This document shows positions 7,696 through 15,996 of a DNA stretch of 56,208 bases, piece by piece. The stretch spans positions 1 through 56,208 of the forward strand of contig JBMOPB010000060.1 of the NCBI GenBank assembly GCA_049325055.1, written 5' to 3'. A program made the translations under genes and the position numbers. Position 1 is the first letter of the stretch. Each line of letters opens with the position of its first letter. Below the pieces are notes generated by a model that was not told the DNA's origin, searched no databases, and was given only the letters and a program-made list of their open reading frames with translations. This DNA is from BRHc4a sp049325055. Lineage in GTDB: Bacteria; Bacillota; Desulfotomaculia; Desulfotomaculales; Desulfocucumaceae.

Positions 7696-8274
7696 ATGTG
7701 GGAGGTGTTCAAAATAAACAGATCTGACAAAGATCTGGATGAAAAATACAGCCGCCTTGATAAAATAATTGACCGCTACGGATCAGGAGGACAGCTGATC
7801 CGCATACTGCAGGAAGCCCAGAACATTTTCGGATACCTCCCTGAGGAGGTTCAGACATATATTTCGGGAAAGACTGGAATACCGGTAAGCGAGGTAAACG
7901 GTGTGGTAACATTTTATTCACTGTTTCACACCGAGCCCAGGGGCAGGCACAGTGTTAACGTTTGCCTGGGGACCGCCTGTTATTTGCAGGGCGCAAGAGC
8001 TATAATGGACGATTTCAGAAGAGAGCTTGGCTTGAAGGACGTTGACACGTCGGAAGACGGGCTGTTCACTGTAAAAAGCACCCGCTGCATCGGCGCCTGC
8101 GGCCTCGCCCCGGTGATAACGGTGGACGACGAGGTTCACGGCAGGCTGAGCAGAAAGGATGTTTCAAAGATCCTCCGCAAGTATCGTATATTAGAGGAGG
8201 CGGCTGAAAGAGCACATGATTACAGGCCTGAAAGATTTGCAGAAAATCAGGAGAAAGCACCAGCCGGACCTTAA
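7696..8274 (+). CDS. NuoE/HndA-type NADH dehydrogenase [2Fe-2S] subunit
   Basis: Thioredoxin-like [2Fe-2S] subunit of a NADH-oxidising module. The core begins at KIIDRYGSGGQLIRILQEAQ, then IFGYLPEEV. Cluster ligands are the cysteines in CLGTACYLQGA and CIGACGLAP. It belongs with the NuoF-type gene that overlaps its 3' end by 59 bp. The start is uncertain. ATG 7696 has no ribosome site, whereas a strong GGGAGGTG at 7700-7707 is followed 8 nt later by in-frame ATA (7714), and no ATG, GTG or TTG is correctly spaced. The first few residues are therefore provisional. Confidence 0.88.
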   Translation: MWEVFKINRSDKDLDEKYSRLDKIIDRYGSGGQLIRILQEAQNIFGYLPEEVQTYISGKTGIPVSEVNGVVTFYSLFHTEPRGRHSVNVCLGTACYLQGARAIMDDFRRELGLKDVDTSEDGLFTVKSTRCIGACGLAPVITVDDEVHGRLSRKDVSKILRKYRILEEAAERAHDYRPERFAENQEKAPAGP

Positions 8275-10090
8275 AGTGCGGCAAAACCCTGACATAGAAG
8301 CACCATGCTACCAGATAATGGCATGCACCGGAACGGGGTGCACATCTTCCGGCAGCCACTCGATCATAGTTGATCTGGAAAAAGAAATAGCCGGAAGAAA
8401 TCTCGGTTCAAGAGTAAAGGTTGTAAAAACCGGCTGCTTCGGATTTTGCAAGCGCGGATCCATACTGGTTGTTCATCCCGGGGCTGTATTTTATTGTAAT
8501 GTGACTCCTTCCGATGTGCCCGGACTGGTGGAACAGCACATAGTTAACGGTGAAATTGCTGAAAGGCTGCTTTACGAGGAGCCTGATACCGGCAAAAGAA
8601 AGAAGCGCCTTCACGACATTCATTTTTTCAGCGCCCAGGAGCGCGTGGCGCTGAGGCACTGCGGCCTGATTAACCCCGAGGATATAAAGGAATACATCGC
8701 CGCAGGAGGGTATTTTACCCTTGAAAAATGCCTGACAAAAAAGACACCGGAGCAGATAATAGAAACCATTAAAAAATCAGGCCTAAGGGGGCGGGGAGGC
8801 GGCGGCTTTCCAGTTGGCATGAAGTGGGAGGCGGCCAGGGCCTCTGAAGGGCCGGAAAAGTATGTTGTCTGCAATGCTGATGAAGGTGACCCGGGGGCCT
8901 TTATGGACCGCAGCATATTGGAGGGAGACCCGCACTGCGTTCTGGAGGCAATGACAATTGCCGGGTACGCCATAGGGGCTTCGGAGGGTTATATATACGT
9001 AAGGGCGGAGTATCCCATAGCCATGGACAGGCTTGAGAGAGCCATCGCCGTGGCCAGGGAAAACGGGCTTCTGGGCAAAAATATATTGGGCAGTGGTTTT
9101 GATTTTGACATAGACCTGCGTCTTGGCGCAGGTGCGTTCGTTTGCGGCGAGGAAACAGCCCTTTTAAAGTCGGCCATGGGAATGCGCGGAGAGCCGAGGC
9201 CCCGGCCTCCCTACCCCGCCCAGTGCGGCCTGTGGGGAAAACCCACTTTGCTCAACAATGTGGAAACCTTCGCCAATATACCTGAGATAATCTCAAAGGG
9301 CCATAAATGGTATTCCTCCATGGGAACTGAAAACAGCAAGGGGACAAAAGTGTTTTCACTTGCCGGTAAAATTGTCAACACCGGTCTTATAGAGGTGCCG
9401 ATGGGAACCACACTTCGCCAGGTGATTTTTGACATAGGAGGAGGAATACCGGGAAAAAGGAAATTCAAGGCAGTGCAGACAGGGGGGCCGTCAGGAGGAT
9501 GCCTTCCGGAGAGATACCTTGACACACCGATAGACTACGAGTCGCTAAAAGCCATAGGATCGATGATGGGGTCCGGCGGGCTGATCATTATGGACGAGGA
9601 TGACTGCATGGTGGACATAGCAAAATTTTATCTGCACTTCAGCCAGGACGAATCCTGCGGCAAGTGCACACCCTGCCGGGTGGGCACCAAAAGGATGCTT
9701 GAGATACTTGAAAGGATAACCGGGGGCAAGGGGGAAATGTCGGACCTTTACGAATTGGAGGAGCTGTCGGGGGAGGTAATGGACGCCTCTCTGTGCGGCC
9801 TGGGCCAGACTGCCCCCAACCCGGTGCTCTCAACAATAAAACACTTCAGGGAAGAATATAAGGCCCATATAATAAACAAGGAGTGCCCCGCCGGGGTTTG
9901 CCGGGACCTGCTGGATTATGTTGTGGACGAGGATAAGTGTATATCCTGCGGTCTTTGCGCCAGGGCCTGCGTGGCCGACGCCATAACCGGGGAAAAGAAA
10001 GGCCGGCCTTATTTCATAGACCGGCAGAGGTGTCTTAAATGCGGCGCCTGTGAGGCAAAGTGTCCTAAGGGGGCCATATATGTTCAGTGA
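8216..10090 (+). CDS. NuoF/HndC-type NADH dehydrogenase FMN subunit with extra Fe-S domains
   Basis: NAD(P)H-oxidising flavoprotein of 624 aa. Residues 31-80 form a thioredoxin-like [2Fe-2S] domain (Cys37, 42, 74, 78). The NuoF core follows with GRGGGGFPVGMKWE and the NADH-site signature CNADEGDPGAFMDR. The N3-type [4Fe-4S] is ESCGKCTPCRVGT plus SLCGLGQTAPNP. Two C-terminal ferredoxin-type clusters are CISCGLCARAC and CLKCGACEAKC. This layout is that of HndC/HydB from soluble NAD(P)-linked hydrogenases and bifurcating enzymes, but no HndD/HydA catalytic subunit follows. A partner encoded elsewhere is needed: hydrogenase, formate dehydrogenase or Hdr. ATG 8216 gives the family-typical MITGLKDLQKIR start. 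Confidence 0.94.
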   Translation: MITGLKDLQKIRRKHQPDLKVRQNPDIEAPCYQIMACTGTGCTSSGSHSIIVDLEKEIAGRNLGSRVKVVKTGCFGFCKRGSILVVHPGAVFYCNVTPSDVPGLVEQHIVNGEIAERLLYEEPDTGKRKKRLHDIHFFSAQERVALRHCGLINPEDIKEYIAAGGYFTLEKCLTKKTPEQIIETIKKSGLRGRGGGGFPVGMKWEAARASEGPEKYVVCNADEGDPGAFMDRSILEGDPHCVLEAMTIAGYAIGASEGYIYVRAEYPIAMDRLERAIAVARENGLLGKNILGSGFDFDIDLRLGAGAFVCGEETALLKSAMGMRGEPRPRPPYPAQCGLWGKPTLLNNVETFANIPEIISKGHKWYSSMGTENSKGTKVFSLAGKIVNTGLIEVPMGTTLRQVIFDIGGGIPGKRKFKAVQTGGPSGGCLPERYLDTPIDYESLKAIGSMMGSGGLIIMDEDDCMVDIAKFYLHFSQDESCGKCTPCRVGTKRMLEILERITGGKGEMSDLYELEELSGEVMDASLCGLGQTAPNPVLSTIKHFREEYKAHIINKECPAGVCRDLLDYVVDEDKCISCGLCARACVADAITGEKKGRPYFIDRQRCLKCGACEAKCPKGAIYVQ

Positions 10091-10138
10091 AAGCCTACCT
10101 TTAAAACAGCCCGGGAAGCCGGAATTGCAGGTCGGAAT

Positions 10139-10172
10139 CCAGAATTCAAAATTCAGAATTCAGAATATCTGA
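10139..10172. repeat. Short tandem ATTCAGA-type repeat
   Basis: CAGAATTC, AAAATTCAGAATTCAGAAT forms short direct repeats in the gap between the NuoF-type gene and ddl. The same unit occurs in inverse orientation at 46472-46501. The gap 10091-10216 holds nothing else recognisable and no clear terminator. Confidence 0.5.
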
Positions 10173-10216
10173 GGCATTACACGAAAGCAGACAATACACA
10201 ACGTTTTCTTTCAGAA

Positions 10217-11338
10217 TTAGCTCTTTTCGGGCAGCTTGAATGTGGTCTGGGAACGGTTTTTGTCACGATGCCTTTCAATTGCGAGATTAACAAGCCGGTC
10301 CAGCAGGTCGCTGTATTGAATCCCGCTGGCCTCCCATAGTTTTGGGTACATGCTGAACTTTGTGAATCCGGGGATGGTGTTTATCTCGTTGACAAGCACC
10401 TCCCCGTCGCTTTTTCTGACGAAAAAATCCACCCTGCCCAGGCCTGCGCAGTCCAGGGCCTTAAATACCCTCACCGCCAGATCCTGGAGCCGGGCAACTG
10501 TGTCCGGCGGAAGGTCGGCGGGGATTATGAGGTGTGAAAGACCGTCAACGTATTTTGACTCATAGTCATAAAACTCGTTATGCGGCACTATCTCCCCGGG
10601 CACCGAAGCGGCGGGGTCGTCGTTTCCCAGCACGCTCACCTCAACCTCCCGGCCATCGACAAATTCTTCGATTACTATTTTGCGGTCATATGTTGCCGCT
10701 ATGTCCATACCACGAACCAGTTCTTCACGGTTATGGGCCTTGGATATGCCGACGCTGGAACCAAGGTTGGCCGGCTTGATAAAGCAGGGATAGCCCAGTT
10801 TTTCCTCAACAGCCTCAACAACCGCCACGGGGCTTTTTTCCCAGTCCCTGCGCAGGCAGTACCAGAACCTTGCCTGTGGAAGGCCGTGCTGGGCCAGAAC
10901 CGTTTTCATCAATACTTTGTCCATTCCCAGGGCCGATCCCAGTACGCCTGCTCCCACATAGGGGACGTTGGCCAGCTCCAGCAGGCCCTGTACTGTGCCG
11001 TCCTCCCCATAGGTGCCGTGCAGAATGGGTATAACCACGTCCACCTCGCCCAATTCATCATCTTTGTCTATACTTTTCCCATATACAGCCATACCTTTAA
11101 AGCCAGGGTCGGCAGGCAGGAAAACCTCCCTGGCGGTTACAGCCGGGCCGGATCCAGCCGCCATCATGGCGGGATCGACCCCGGCCAGCCACCTTCCTTC
11201 ACGGGTTATGGCCACAGGAATTACATCATACTTTTCCCTGTCAAGGGCTTCCATCACCGACGCCGCTGAATTTATCGATACTTCGTGCTCTCCGGAACGC
11301 CCCCCGAATAAAAGCACAACACGTTTTTTTTGTTCCAT
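10217..11338 (-). CDS. ddl: D-alanine--D-alanine ligase
   Basis: ATP-grasp ligase that makes D-Ala-D-Ala for peptidoglycan precursors in the cytoplasm. At 373 aa it is of normal length. Seen in sequence: VVLLFGGRSGEHEVSINSA at the N terminus, PILHGTYGEDGTVQGLLEL, the ATP-grasp segment CFIKPANLGSSVGISKA, and the C-terminal EINTIPGFTKFSMYPKLW, which carries metal and substrate ligands. The ATG is preceded by GGAG at 8 nt. It is probably monocistronic; the 232-bp gap 11339-11570 upstream holds its promoter and a dispersed inverted repeat. The residues that separate D-Ala-D-Ala from D-lactate ligases were not resolved, but D-Ala-D-Ala is the default reading. Confidence 0.95.
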   Translation of the reverse strand: MEQKKRVVLLFGGRSGEHEVSINSAASVMEALDREKYDVIPVAITREGRWLAGVDPAMMAAGSGPAVTAREVFLPADPGFKGMAVYGKSIDKDDELGEVDVVIPILHGTYGEDGTVQGLLELANVPYVGAGVLGSALGMDKVLMKTVLAQHGLPQARFWYCLRRDWEKSPVAVVEAVEEKLGYPCFIKPANLGSSVGISKAHNREELVRGMDIAATYDRKIVIEEFVDGREVEVSVLGNDDPAASVPGEIVPHNEFYDYESKYVDGLSHLIIPADLPPDTVARLQDLAVRVFKALDCAGLGRVDFFVRKSDGEVLVNEINTIPGFTKFSMYPKLWEASGIQYSDLLDRLVNLAIERHRDKNRSQTTFKLPEKS

Positions 11339-11484
11339 TGCATCATCTCCATATATTTTTCTATTGAATAAGGCATAAAAAAAATCAATATCGCCCTTTG
11401 TTTGCTGATATTATATATATTCCGGCCAGTATTTTCTATAACTAAATATATCTTTGCCGGAAAAAATGATGCCTGTGTAAAATT

Positions 11485-11560
11485 AAACCACAGGGTACAG
11501 AGATATCATACAGGTTGAAAAGCCGGTCAAACCCTTTTTCTCTGCGGACACTGTGGTTTT
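11485..11560. repeat. Dispersed intergenic inverted repeat (AACCACAG...CTGTGGTT)
   Basis: AAACCACAGGGTACAGAGA at 11485-11503 is mirrored by CTCTGCGGACACTGTGGTTT at 11540-11559, giving long complementary arms about 37 bp apart. Related arms occur at 25048-25122 and at the window's left edge. It lies 11 bp beyond the 3' end of the ferredoxin oxidoreductase gene. Confidence 0.6.
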
Positions 11561-11570
11561 TAATCTGTTC

Positions 11571-12311
11571 TTACGCGGGCAGGCTTGATTTAAGTTCCCC
11601 AACCTTGAAGAACTTTGGCATGGTATCCTCCACGCACCTCCAGGTTTCCTCGGCATTGGTCCTCCAGTTGGTGGGACAGGATGACAGCGCCTCAACAAAT
11701 GAAAATCCATTTCCAGCAATCTGGTTTTGAAGTGCCTTCTTAAGGTATGACTTGAGCTGTCTCAGGTTTGACATGGTGCCACGTGCCACGTATGCGCCTT
11801 CACCCGTAATGGCGGAAACCATTTCCGGGCCAAGCATGGGCCTTCCGGTGGCTACAGGGTCACGGCCGTAAGGGCTGGTTTCGGTTTTCTGTTCCGGCAT
11901 TGTGGTGGGGGCCATCTGTCCTCCGGTCATGGCATATACGGTGTTGTTTGCCAGTACCACCGTTATTCTCTCGTTTCTTGAGGCAGCGTTTACCAGGTGC
12001 TGGGAGCCTATGGCGTAGCCTCCCCCGTCCCCCATGTACGCTATGCAAATTGCGTCGGGATCGGCCCTCTTTATTCCTGTCATAACCGGAGTGGTTCGGC
12101 CGTGGTGAGTCTGTATGGTGTCTATATTGAAAAAATCCCAGGACAGAAGGGAGCAGCCTATATCGCAGCCGAATACAACCCTTCCCTGTAAGTCAAGTTC
12201 GTCGATGGCCTGCCCGAGAGCCTTGAGCACCAGTCCGTGCCCGCAGCCGGGGCAGAATTTGTGTGGTTTTGTATCCAACCTCCAGCTCCTTGGCATGGTA
12301 AGATCGGCCAT
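11571..12311 (-). CDS. 2-oxoacid:ferredoxin oxidoreductase, beta (TPP-binding) subunit
   Basis: Thiamine-pyrophosphate subunit of a pyruvate, 2-oxoglutarate or branched-chain 2-oxoacid:ferredoxin oxidoreductase, 246 aa. Evident features are KFCPGCGHG near residue 17, the TPP/Mg2+ motif GDGGGYAIGSQHLVNAASRN at about residues 93-112, and TVYAMTGGQMAPTT. The alpha subunit (korA/porA type) and the gamma/delta ferredoxin subunits are missing on both sides. Upstream is only a 92-bp gap and then a spore lipoprotein gene; downstream is the dispersed repeat. The protein is complete, so the gene is isolated from its partners rather than broken. Substrate class is not assignable from the beta subunit alone. 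AAGGAAG precedes the ATG. Confidence 0.92.
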   Translation of the reverse strand: MADLTMPRSWRLDTKPHKFCPGCGHGLVLKALGQAIDELDLQGRVVFGCDIGCSLLSWDFFNIDTIQTHHGRTTPVMTGIKRADPDAICIAYMGDGGGYAIGSQHLVNAASRNERITVVLANNTVYAMTGGQMAPTTMPEQKTETSPYGRDPVATGRPMLGPEMVSAITGEGAYVARGTMSNLRQLKSYLKKALQNQIAGNGFSFVEALSSCPTNWRTNAEETWRCVEDTMPKFFKVGELKSSLPA

Positions 12312-12403
12312 GTCTATCAGCTTCCTTTTCCGCTGTAAAATATTGAATTCTGGTGATCTACAATAGTGTTCTAATAAATCTGCCCGGCTATTCGTATATA
12401 ACT

Positions 12404-12856
12404 TCAGCCCTGCATGCTTTTATTGATTTTCTCAATTTTCTTTTTTATGTTTGCCGGGGACTGCACCTTTTGTTCCCTTATTTCTTTTTCTAGCTGTTGT
12501 ATTTGGGAGAAGATCTTTTTATCCGACGTAACATGGACCTCGTAGTCCTTACTCGATTCCTTTACCTTCTGGTAAACCTTCCCCTTGATGGACTTCAGGC
12601 GCAGTCTGTTAAAGCCCTTAACCTTCACGGCGGCGGATATATTGTTGTCTATGACAACGGCCGTGCAGTCCTCCACTCCCTGCACCGTTTTTGCCATTTC
12701 CTTCACCTTTTCGGCCAGTTCGGAGTTTATTTGCACCGGTGCCTCGATTTTTCCCGTTTCGGGCCGGGGCTTACGGGAAGGGTTGTTTACGCCGCATGCT
12801 GCAGTCAGTATTAGCAGTAAAATAATAAAAGCCCAAAAAGTTCTCAAGTTAATCAC
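12404..12856 (-). CDS. YhcN/YlaJ-family sporulation lipoprotein
   Basis: A 150-aa predicted lipoprotein with a signal peptide of about 20 residues ending in lipobox LTAAC (lipidated Cys at about 21). A YhcN/YlaJ domain follows (AEKVKEMAKTVQGVEDCTAV, then VIDNNISAAVKVKG). The C terminus is charged and helical. Family members are made during sporulation and found in the spore inner membrane or coat. It sits 5 bp after spoVAE, as the last gene of the DUF1657-DUF421-spoVAC-spoVAD-spoVAE run. A YhcN/YlaJ gene is also a member of the spoVA2mob operons of Bacillus, which supports one functional unit here. Confidence 0.85.
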   Translation of the reverse strand: MINLRTFWAFIILLLILTAACGVNNPSRKPRPETGKIEAPVQINSELAEKVKEMAKTVQGVEDCTAVVIDNNISAAVKVKGFNRLRLKSIKGKVYQKVKESSKDYEVHVTSDKKIFSQIQQLEKEIREQKVQSPANIKKKIEKINKSMQG

Positions 12857-12861
12857 CCTTT

Positions 12862-13215
12862 TTATCCTTTCGGCCTGAAGAACAGCGAAGCTAGAAAGCC
12901 GAATATTATTGCGGCTGATATACCTGCGCTGGTGACTTCAAAAATACCGGTGAGAATTCCGATTATCCCGGTCTTTTGGGCCTCGGCCAGGGCCCCGTGC
13001 ACCAGGGAGTTTCCGAAGCTTGTAATGGGAACAGTGGCGCCTGCTCCCGCAAAATCGATAAGGGGCTCATAGAGTCCAAACCCGTCCAGTATTGCCCCCG
13101 ACACCACCAGGATACTCATGGTGTGGGCCGGGGTGAATTTTCCCACGTCCATTAAAAGCTGACCTGCGACACAGATTAGCCCGCCAACCACAAAGGCCCA
13201 GAGATAAGACTCCAT
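12862..13215 (-). CDS. spoVAE: Stage V sporulation protein AE (SpoVAEb-like)
   Basis: Polytopic membrane protein of 117 aa that takes part in the SpoVA dipicolinic-acid channel of the spore inner membrane. Several hydrophobic helices are seen, including FVVGGLICVAGQLLMD near the start. The family motif GAGATVPITSFGNSLVHGA is in the middle. The ATG is chosen over an upstream GTG because AAGGAG lies 10 nt before it and overlaps that GTG; the length then equals the usual ~116 aa. It follows spoVAD by about 15 bp. Expected to be under forespore-specific sigma control, although no promoter is visible inside the operon. Confidence 0.93.
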   Translation of the reverse strand: MESYLWAFVVGGLICVAGQLLMDVGKFTPAHTMSILVVSGAILDGFGLYEPLIDFAGAGATVPITSFGNSLVHGALAEAQKTGIIGILTGIFEVTSAGISAAIIFGFLASLFFRPKG

Positions 13216-13230
13216 GTTTCCAATCACTCC

Positions 13231-14241
13231 TTAATGGTTCTGTTCTATGGAAACAGCATGGGCGATGCAGGGGATGCTTTCCTTTTGCTGATATGACAAT
13301 GGTGAAAGGAGTGCCCCGGTGGCAACAATCAGAACCTTTTTAAGCTCTCCCTTCCTCATCCTGTTCAGTATATGACCATAGACAACACTGGCTGAACAGC
13401 CGCATCCACTGCCCCCGGCCAGTACTTCAGGCTGATTTTCCCCGTATATGAGAATTCCGCAATCAGTGAATATGTTTCCCGGAATCTCCAGTTCATGTTT
13501 TTTCAGCAGATCGGAAAGAATTTTAAATCCTACACTGCCAAGGTCTCCAGTGGCAATGAGGTCGTAATCCCCGGGAGAAATGCCAAGATCCCTGAAATGG
13601 GCCGTGATGGTGTCCGCCGCAGCCGGGGCCATGGCGCCTCCCATATTGAAGGGGTCCTGCAGACCCATATCCACCACCCTGCCGATGGTGGCGGAGGTAA
13701 CCCTGGGCCCTTCCCCCCCGGAACCAAGAAGGGCAACGCCGGCTCCGGTAACCGTCCACTGGGCCGTAGGGGGTTTCTGTGCCCCGTATTCGTTGGGGTA
13801 CCTGTATTGTTTCTCAGCGGCGGCATTGTGGCTGACGGTGCCGCAGATAACGTTGTCTCCGCACCTGTTATCCACGATGAGGGAACCCAGGGCCAGGCTC
13901 TCCATGGAGGTGGAGCACGCTCCATAAAGTCCAAGGTATGGCGCGCCCAGCGTCCTGGCGCAAAAACCGCTGGATACAATCTGGTTTAAAAGGTCCCCGC
14001 AAAGAAAAAACTGAACGTCCTGTTTCTTCAGGCCGGCTTTTTTAATGACTATTTCACAGGCCTCTTCAAGCATCTTTTTTTCGGCTTTTTCATAGCTGTC
14101 CTGTCCCAGCCACAAATCGCCGTGAAGCAAATCAAAATCTTCGGCCAGGGGTCCCCTAGCCTCGTGTGGCCCTCCCACCGCCGCCGAGGATATTATTACG
14201 GGATGGCTGGGGAATACCCAGGTCTGGTGCCCCTGAAGCAT
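13231..14241 (-). CDS. spoVAD: Stage V sporulation protein AD
   Basis: A 336-aa thiolase-fold protein that binds dipicolinic acid on the SpoVA channel of the developing forespore and is needed for DPA uptake into spores. Typical segments are QTWVFPSHPVIISSAAVGG at the N terminus, LYGACSTSMESLALGS in the middle, VTGAGVALLGS and FTDCGILIYGENQPEVLAGG. The length agrees with the family. The ATG lies just after the spoVAC stop (TGA-G-ATG), with GGGGGG as a possible ribosome site within spoVAC, implying coupling. It is the middle gene of the spore cluster. Confidence 0.96.
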   Translation of the reverse strand: MLQGHQTWVFPSHPVIISSAAVGGPHEARGPLAEDFDLLHGDLWLGQDSYEKAEKKMLEEACEIVIKKAGLKKQDVQFFLCGDLLNQIVSSGFCARTLGAPYLGLYGACSTSMESLALGSLIVDNRCGDNVICGTVSHNAAAEKQYRYPNEYGAQKPPTAQWTVTGAGVALLGSGGEGPRVTSATIGRVVDMGLQDPFNMGGAMAPAAADTITAHFRDLGISPGDYDLIATGDLGSVGFKILSDLLKKHELEIPGNIFTDCGILIYGENQPEVLAGGSGCGCSASVVYGHILNRMRKGELKKVLIVATGALLSPLSYQQKESIPCIAHAVSIEQNH

Positions 14242-14242
14242 C

Positions 14243-14722
14243 TCAGGCCCCCCCCAGCATGGCCAGTACCGTCCGGATTAGGGCCACCACGAAGGCGGCA
14301 AAAACGCCGAAAACAATTACCGATCCGGCCAGCTTGAACATTTTGCCGCCCACCCCCAGCACAAAACCTTCGCTTCTGTGCTCGATGGCCGCCGAGGCTA
14401 TGGAATTGGCGAACCCCGTCACCGGCACGGCTGTCCCTGCGCCGGCCCACTGGGCGATGTGGTCATATACCCCCAGAACGGTCAGAAGTACAGAAATTAT
14501 GATCAGTACGGCGACGGTGGGATTTCCCACTGTTTTTTCAGTGAAATCGAAATTCCAAAGGAAAAAATCCGAAATAAATTGGCCCAGCAGGCAAATACCC
14601 CCGCCCATCAGGAATGCCAGTATGCAGTTCCGCAGGACCGGCCGCTGTGGTTCCCTGGATTTGGCAAAGGCCTGATACTCCTGCTGTACCGGAGTTAATT
14701 TCTTTTTTTTCTTGTTGGACAC
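14243..14722 (-). CDS. spoVAC: Stage V sporulation protein AC
   Basis: A 159-aa integral membrane subunit of the SpoVA channel; in Bacillus SpoVAC is described as a mechanosensitive element. The Lys-rich cytoplasmic N terminus (SNKKKKKLTPVQQEYQAF) is family-typical. About four membrane helices and the conserved AQWAGAGTAVPVTGFANS follow. The related GAG-x-x-VPITxFxNS motif of SpoVAE shows their shared origin. The start is GTG after AAAGGGG. Two bases separate its stop from the spoVAD start. No ger-type receptor gene accompanies the cluster in this window. Confidence 0.95.
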   Translation of the reverse strand: MSNKKKKKLTPVQQEYQAFAKSREPQRPVLRNCILAFLMGGGICLLGQFISDFFLWNFDFTEKTVGNPTVAVLIIISVLLTVLGVYDHIAQWAGAGTAVPVTGFANSIASAAIEHRSEGFVLGVGGKMFKLAGSVIVFGVFAAFVVALIRTVLAMLGGA

Positions 14723-14737
14723 GGCTGTTCACCCCTT

Positions 14738-15604
14738 TTACCTTTTCAGCAAAGGCTCAGTTTCTTTAATCACCTCTGATAGGATAAGTGAAGACCTTTC
14801 GTACATTTTCTTGGCCTCCGGATGCTGTGTGCCAAGTGCGTACAGCTCAGAGTCAGCCTGACATTTTTTCAGGGTGGCGAAGATAAGTTCCTTTGTTTTA
14901 GGTTTGGGAACCTGGATGGCGTCGTCAAAAAGGTCCAGATACAATTGTCCTGTGGAGTCCACCTGGGCTATGAAGACGTTTTCAGGAGACACTCCGGCCT
15001 TTTCCAGCTCGGTGTGCAGCCAGCGCCTGTTCAGACCCATTGCCGTCAGGGGCTCATCCATTACAATCCCGTCCAGCATTACAGTTTGTGGAACACTCTC
15101 CTGCCCTACCTGTATGTTTAATGTGTTGGCGGTGACCGGCTGCCTGTCTTTTTTGAGGAGCACGCTTAGTTCCCCGGTGGGCTCCAGTACCGCGAACTCC
15201 ACGTCGGCGAAGCTAAAGACATTTTTTTGCCGCAGCTGGCTTAACAGGTCCTCCGGTGTCATCCGGGCTTCCATCAGCCTGTCTTCCAGGACCTTCCCGT
15301 GGTTTATGAGGACTCCTTCCTTTCCCTGGACAATGTCCCTTACTGCCTTGAATTTTATGGCCAGTATATAAATCAATGCCGGAAAAAGTGTCCACACCAA
15401 AAGTGCGATAAGTCCCCCGGCCAGGTTTTTGACCAGGTTCAGGGAAATGGCGGCCGCCGTCATGCCGATAACAATAACGGTAACCTGATCAAATAAAGTC
15501 GGCCGGGAGGTCTGCCTTTTCCCTATCAGGCGGACCAGGAACAAAGTCAGTGCAAATAAGCCGGTGGAGCGGATAAGAATGTTTAACCATTCAGGCATAG
15601 GCAT
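14738..15604 (-). CDS. DUF421 (YetF/YcaP-type) membrane protein
   Basis: A 288-aa protein with three N-terminal membrane helices (about residues 8-95), including the family motif LVRLIGKRQ near residue 25. A cytoplasmic DUF421 domain follows (about 100-210; GKEGVLINHGKVLEDRL and RMTPEDLLSQLRQKNV), then a ~70-residue extension holding VFIAQVDSTGQLYLDLFDD. DUF421 proteins of this kind accompany spoVAC/AD/AEb and DUF1657 genes in spoVA2mob operons, where they contribute to spore heat resistance. Here the gene lies between a DUF1657 gene and spoVAC on the same strand, so the role is probably the same. The molecular activity is unknown. Confidence 0.88.
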   Translation of the reverse strand: MPMPEWLNILIRSTGLFALTLFLVRLIGKRQTSRPTLFDQVTVIVIGMTAAAISLNLVKNLAGGLIALLVWTLFPALIYILAIKFKAVRDIVQGKEGVLINHGKVLEDRLMEARMTPEDLLSQLRQKNVFSFADVEFAVLEPTGELSVLLKKDRQPVTANTLNIQVGQESVPQTVMLDGIVMDEPLTAMGLNRRWLHTELEKAGVSPENVFIAQVDSTGQLYLDLFDDAIQVPKPKTKELIFATLKKCQADSELYALGTQHPEAKKMYERSSLILSEVIKETEPLLKR

Positions 15605-15622
15605 TACCCCTTGTCACGGGTA

Positions 15623-15829
15623 CTAAAACCCTTTGTATTGCGGCTCTTCATATTCCAAAACCCCCACCCTTTTTTCCATATCCCTGATCACCTCGTTAAT
15701 TCGCCTCACATTGCGGGAAAGAATATCTTTTGCCTCGCTATTTTCTTCAATGGCGGCAAGGGTTTGAAGGGTGGATTGGACGCCTTTGAGGCTGGCCAGT
15801 GTTTGCTTGACTTGCGTGGCGACAGTCAC
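15623..15829 (-). CDS. DUF1657 small spore-associated protein (copy 1)
   Basis: A 68-aa helical protein of the DUF1657 family. The GTG start is chosen because GGAGGTGATAAA precedes it directly; an upstream start adding 23 residues has no ribosome site and no family support. It shares TxxQTLASL near the N terminus and a C-terminal E-EPQYK motif with the divergent copy at 15997-16203, and is exactly the same length. It is the first gene of the minus-strand spore operon. DUF1657 proteins are recurrent partners of SpoVA and DUF421; their function is unknown. Confidence 0.85.
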   Translation of the reverse strand: MTVATQVKQTLASLKGVQSTLQTLAAIEENSEAKDILSRNVRRINEVIRDMEKRVGVLEYEEPQYKGF

Positions 15830-15996
15830 TTTATCACCTCCGGCTTTACATATTTTGTATACTAAGGGCGATTTATATACAAAAAGAATCATAACCATCT
15901 TGATTATATTTTTTAAATAGTAATTATTACCAGCTTAAAATCAGTACATGCGGTAATGATAAATGATAATTATGAAAAAGGAGGCATAGTAATAAG

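Noticed and set aside
13495..13989. Plus-strand frames antisense to spoVAD (115-164 aa)
   Set aside because: Shadows of a high-GC coding strand; spoVAD is unambiguous on the minus strand.
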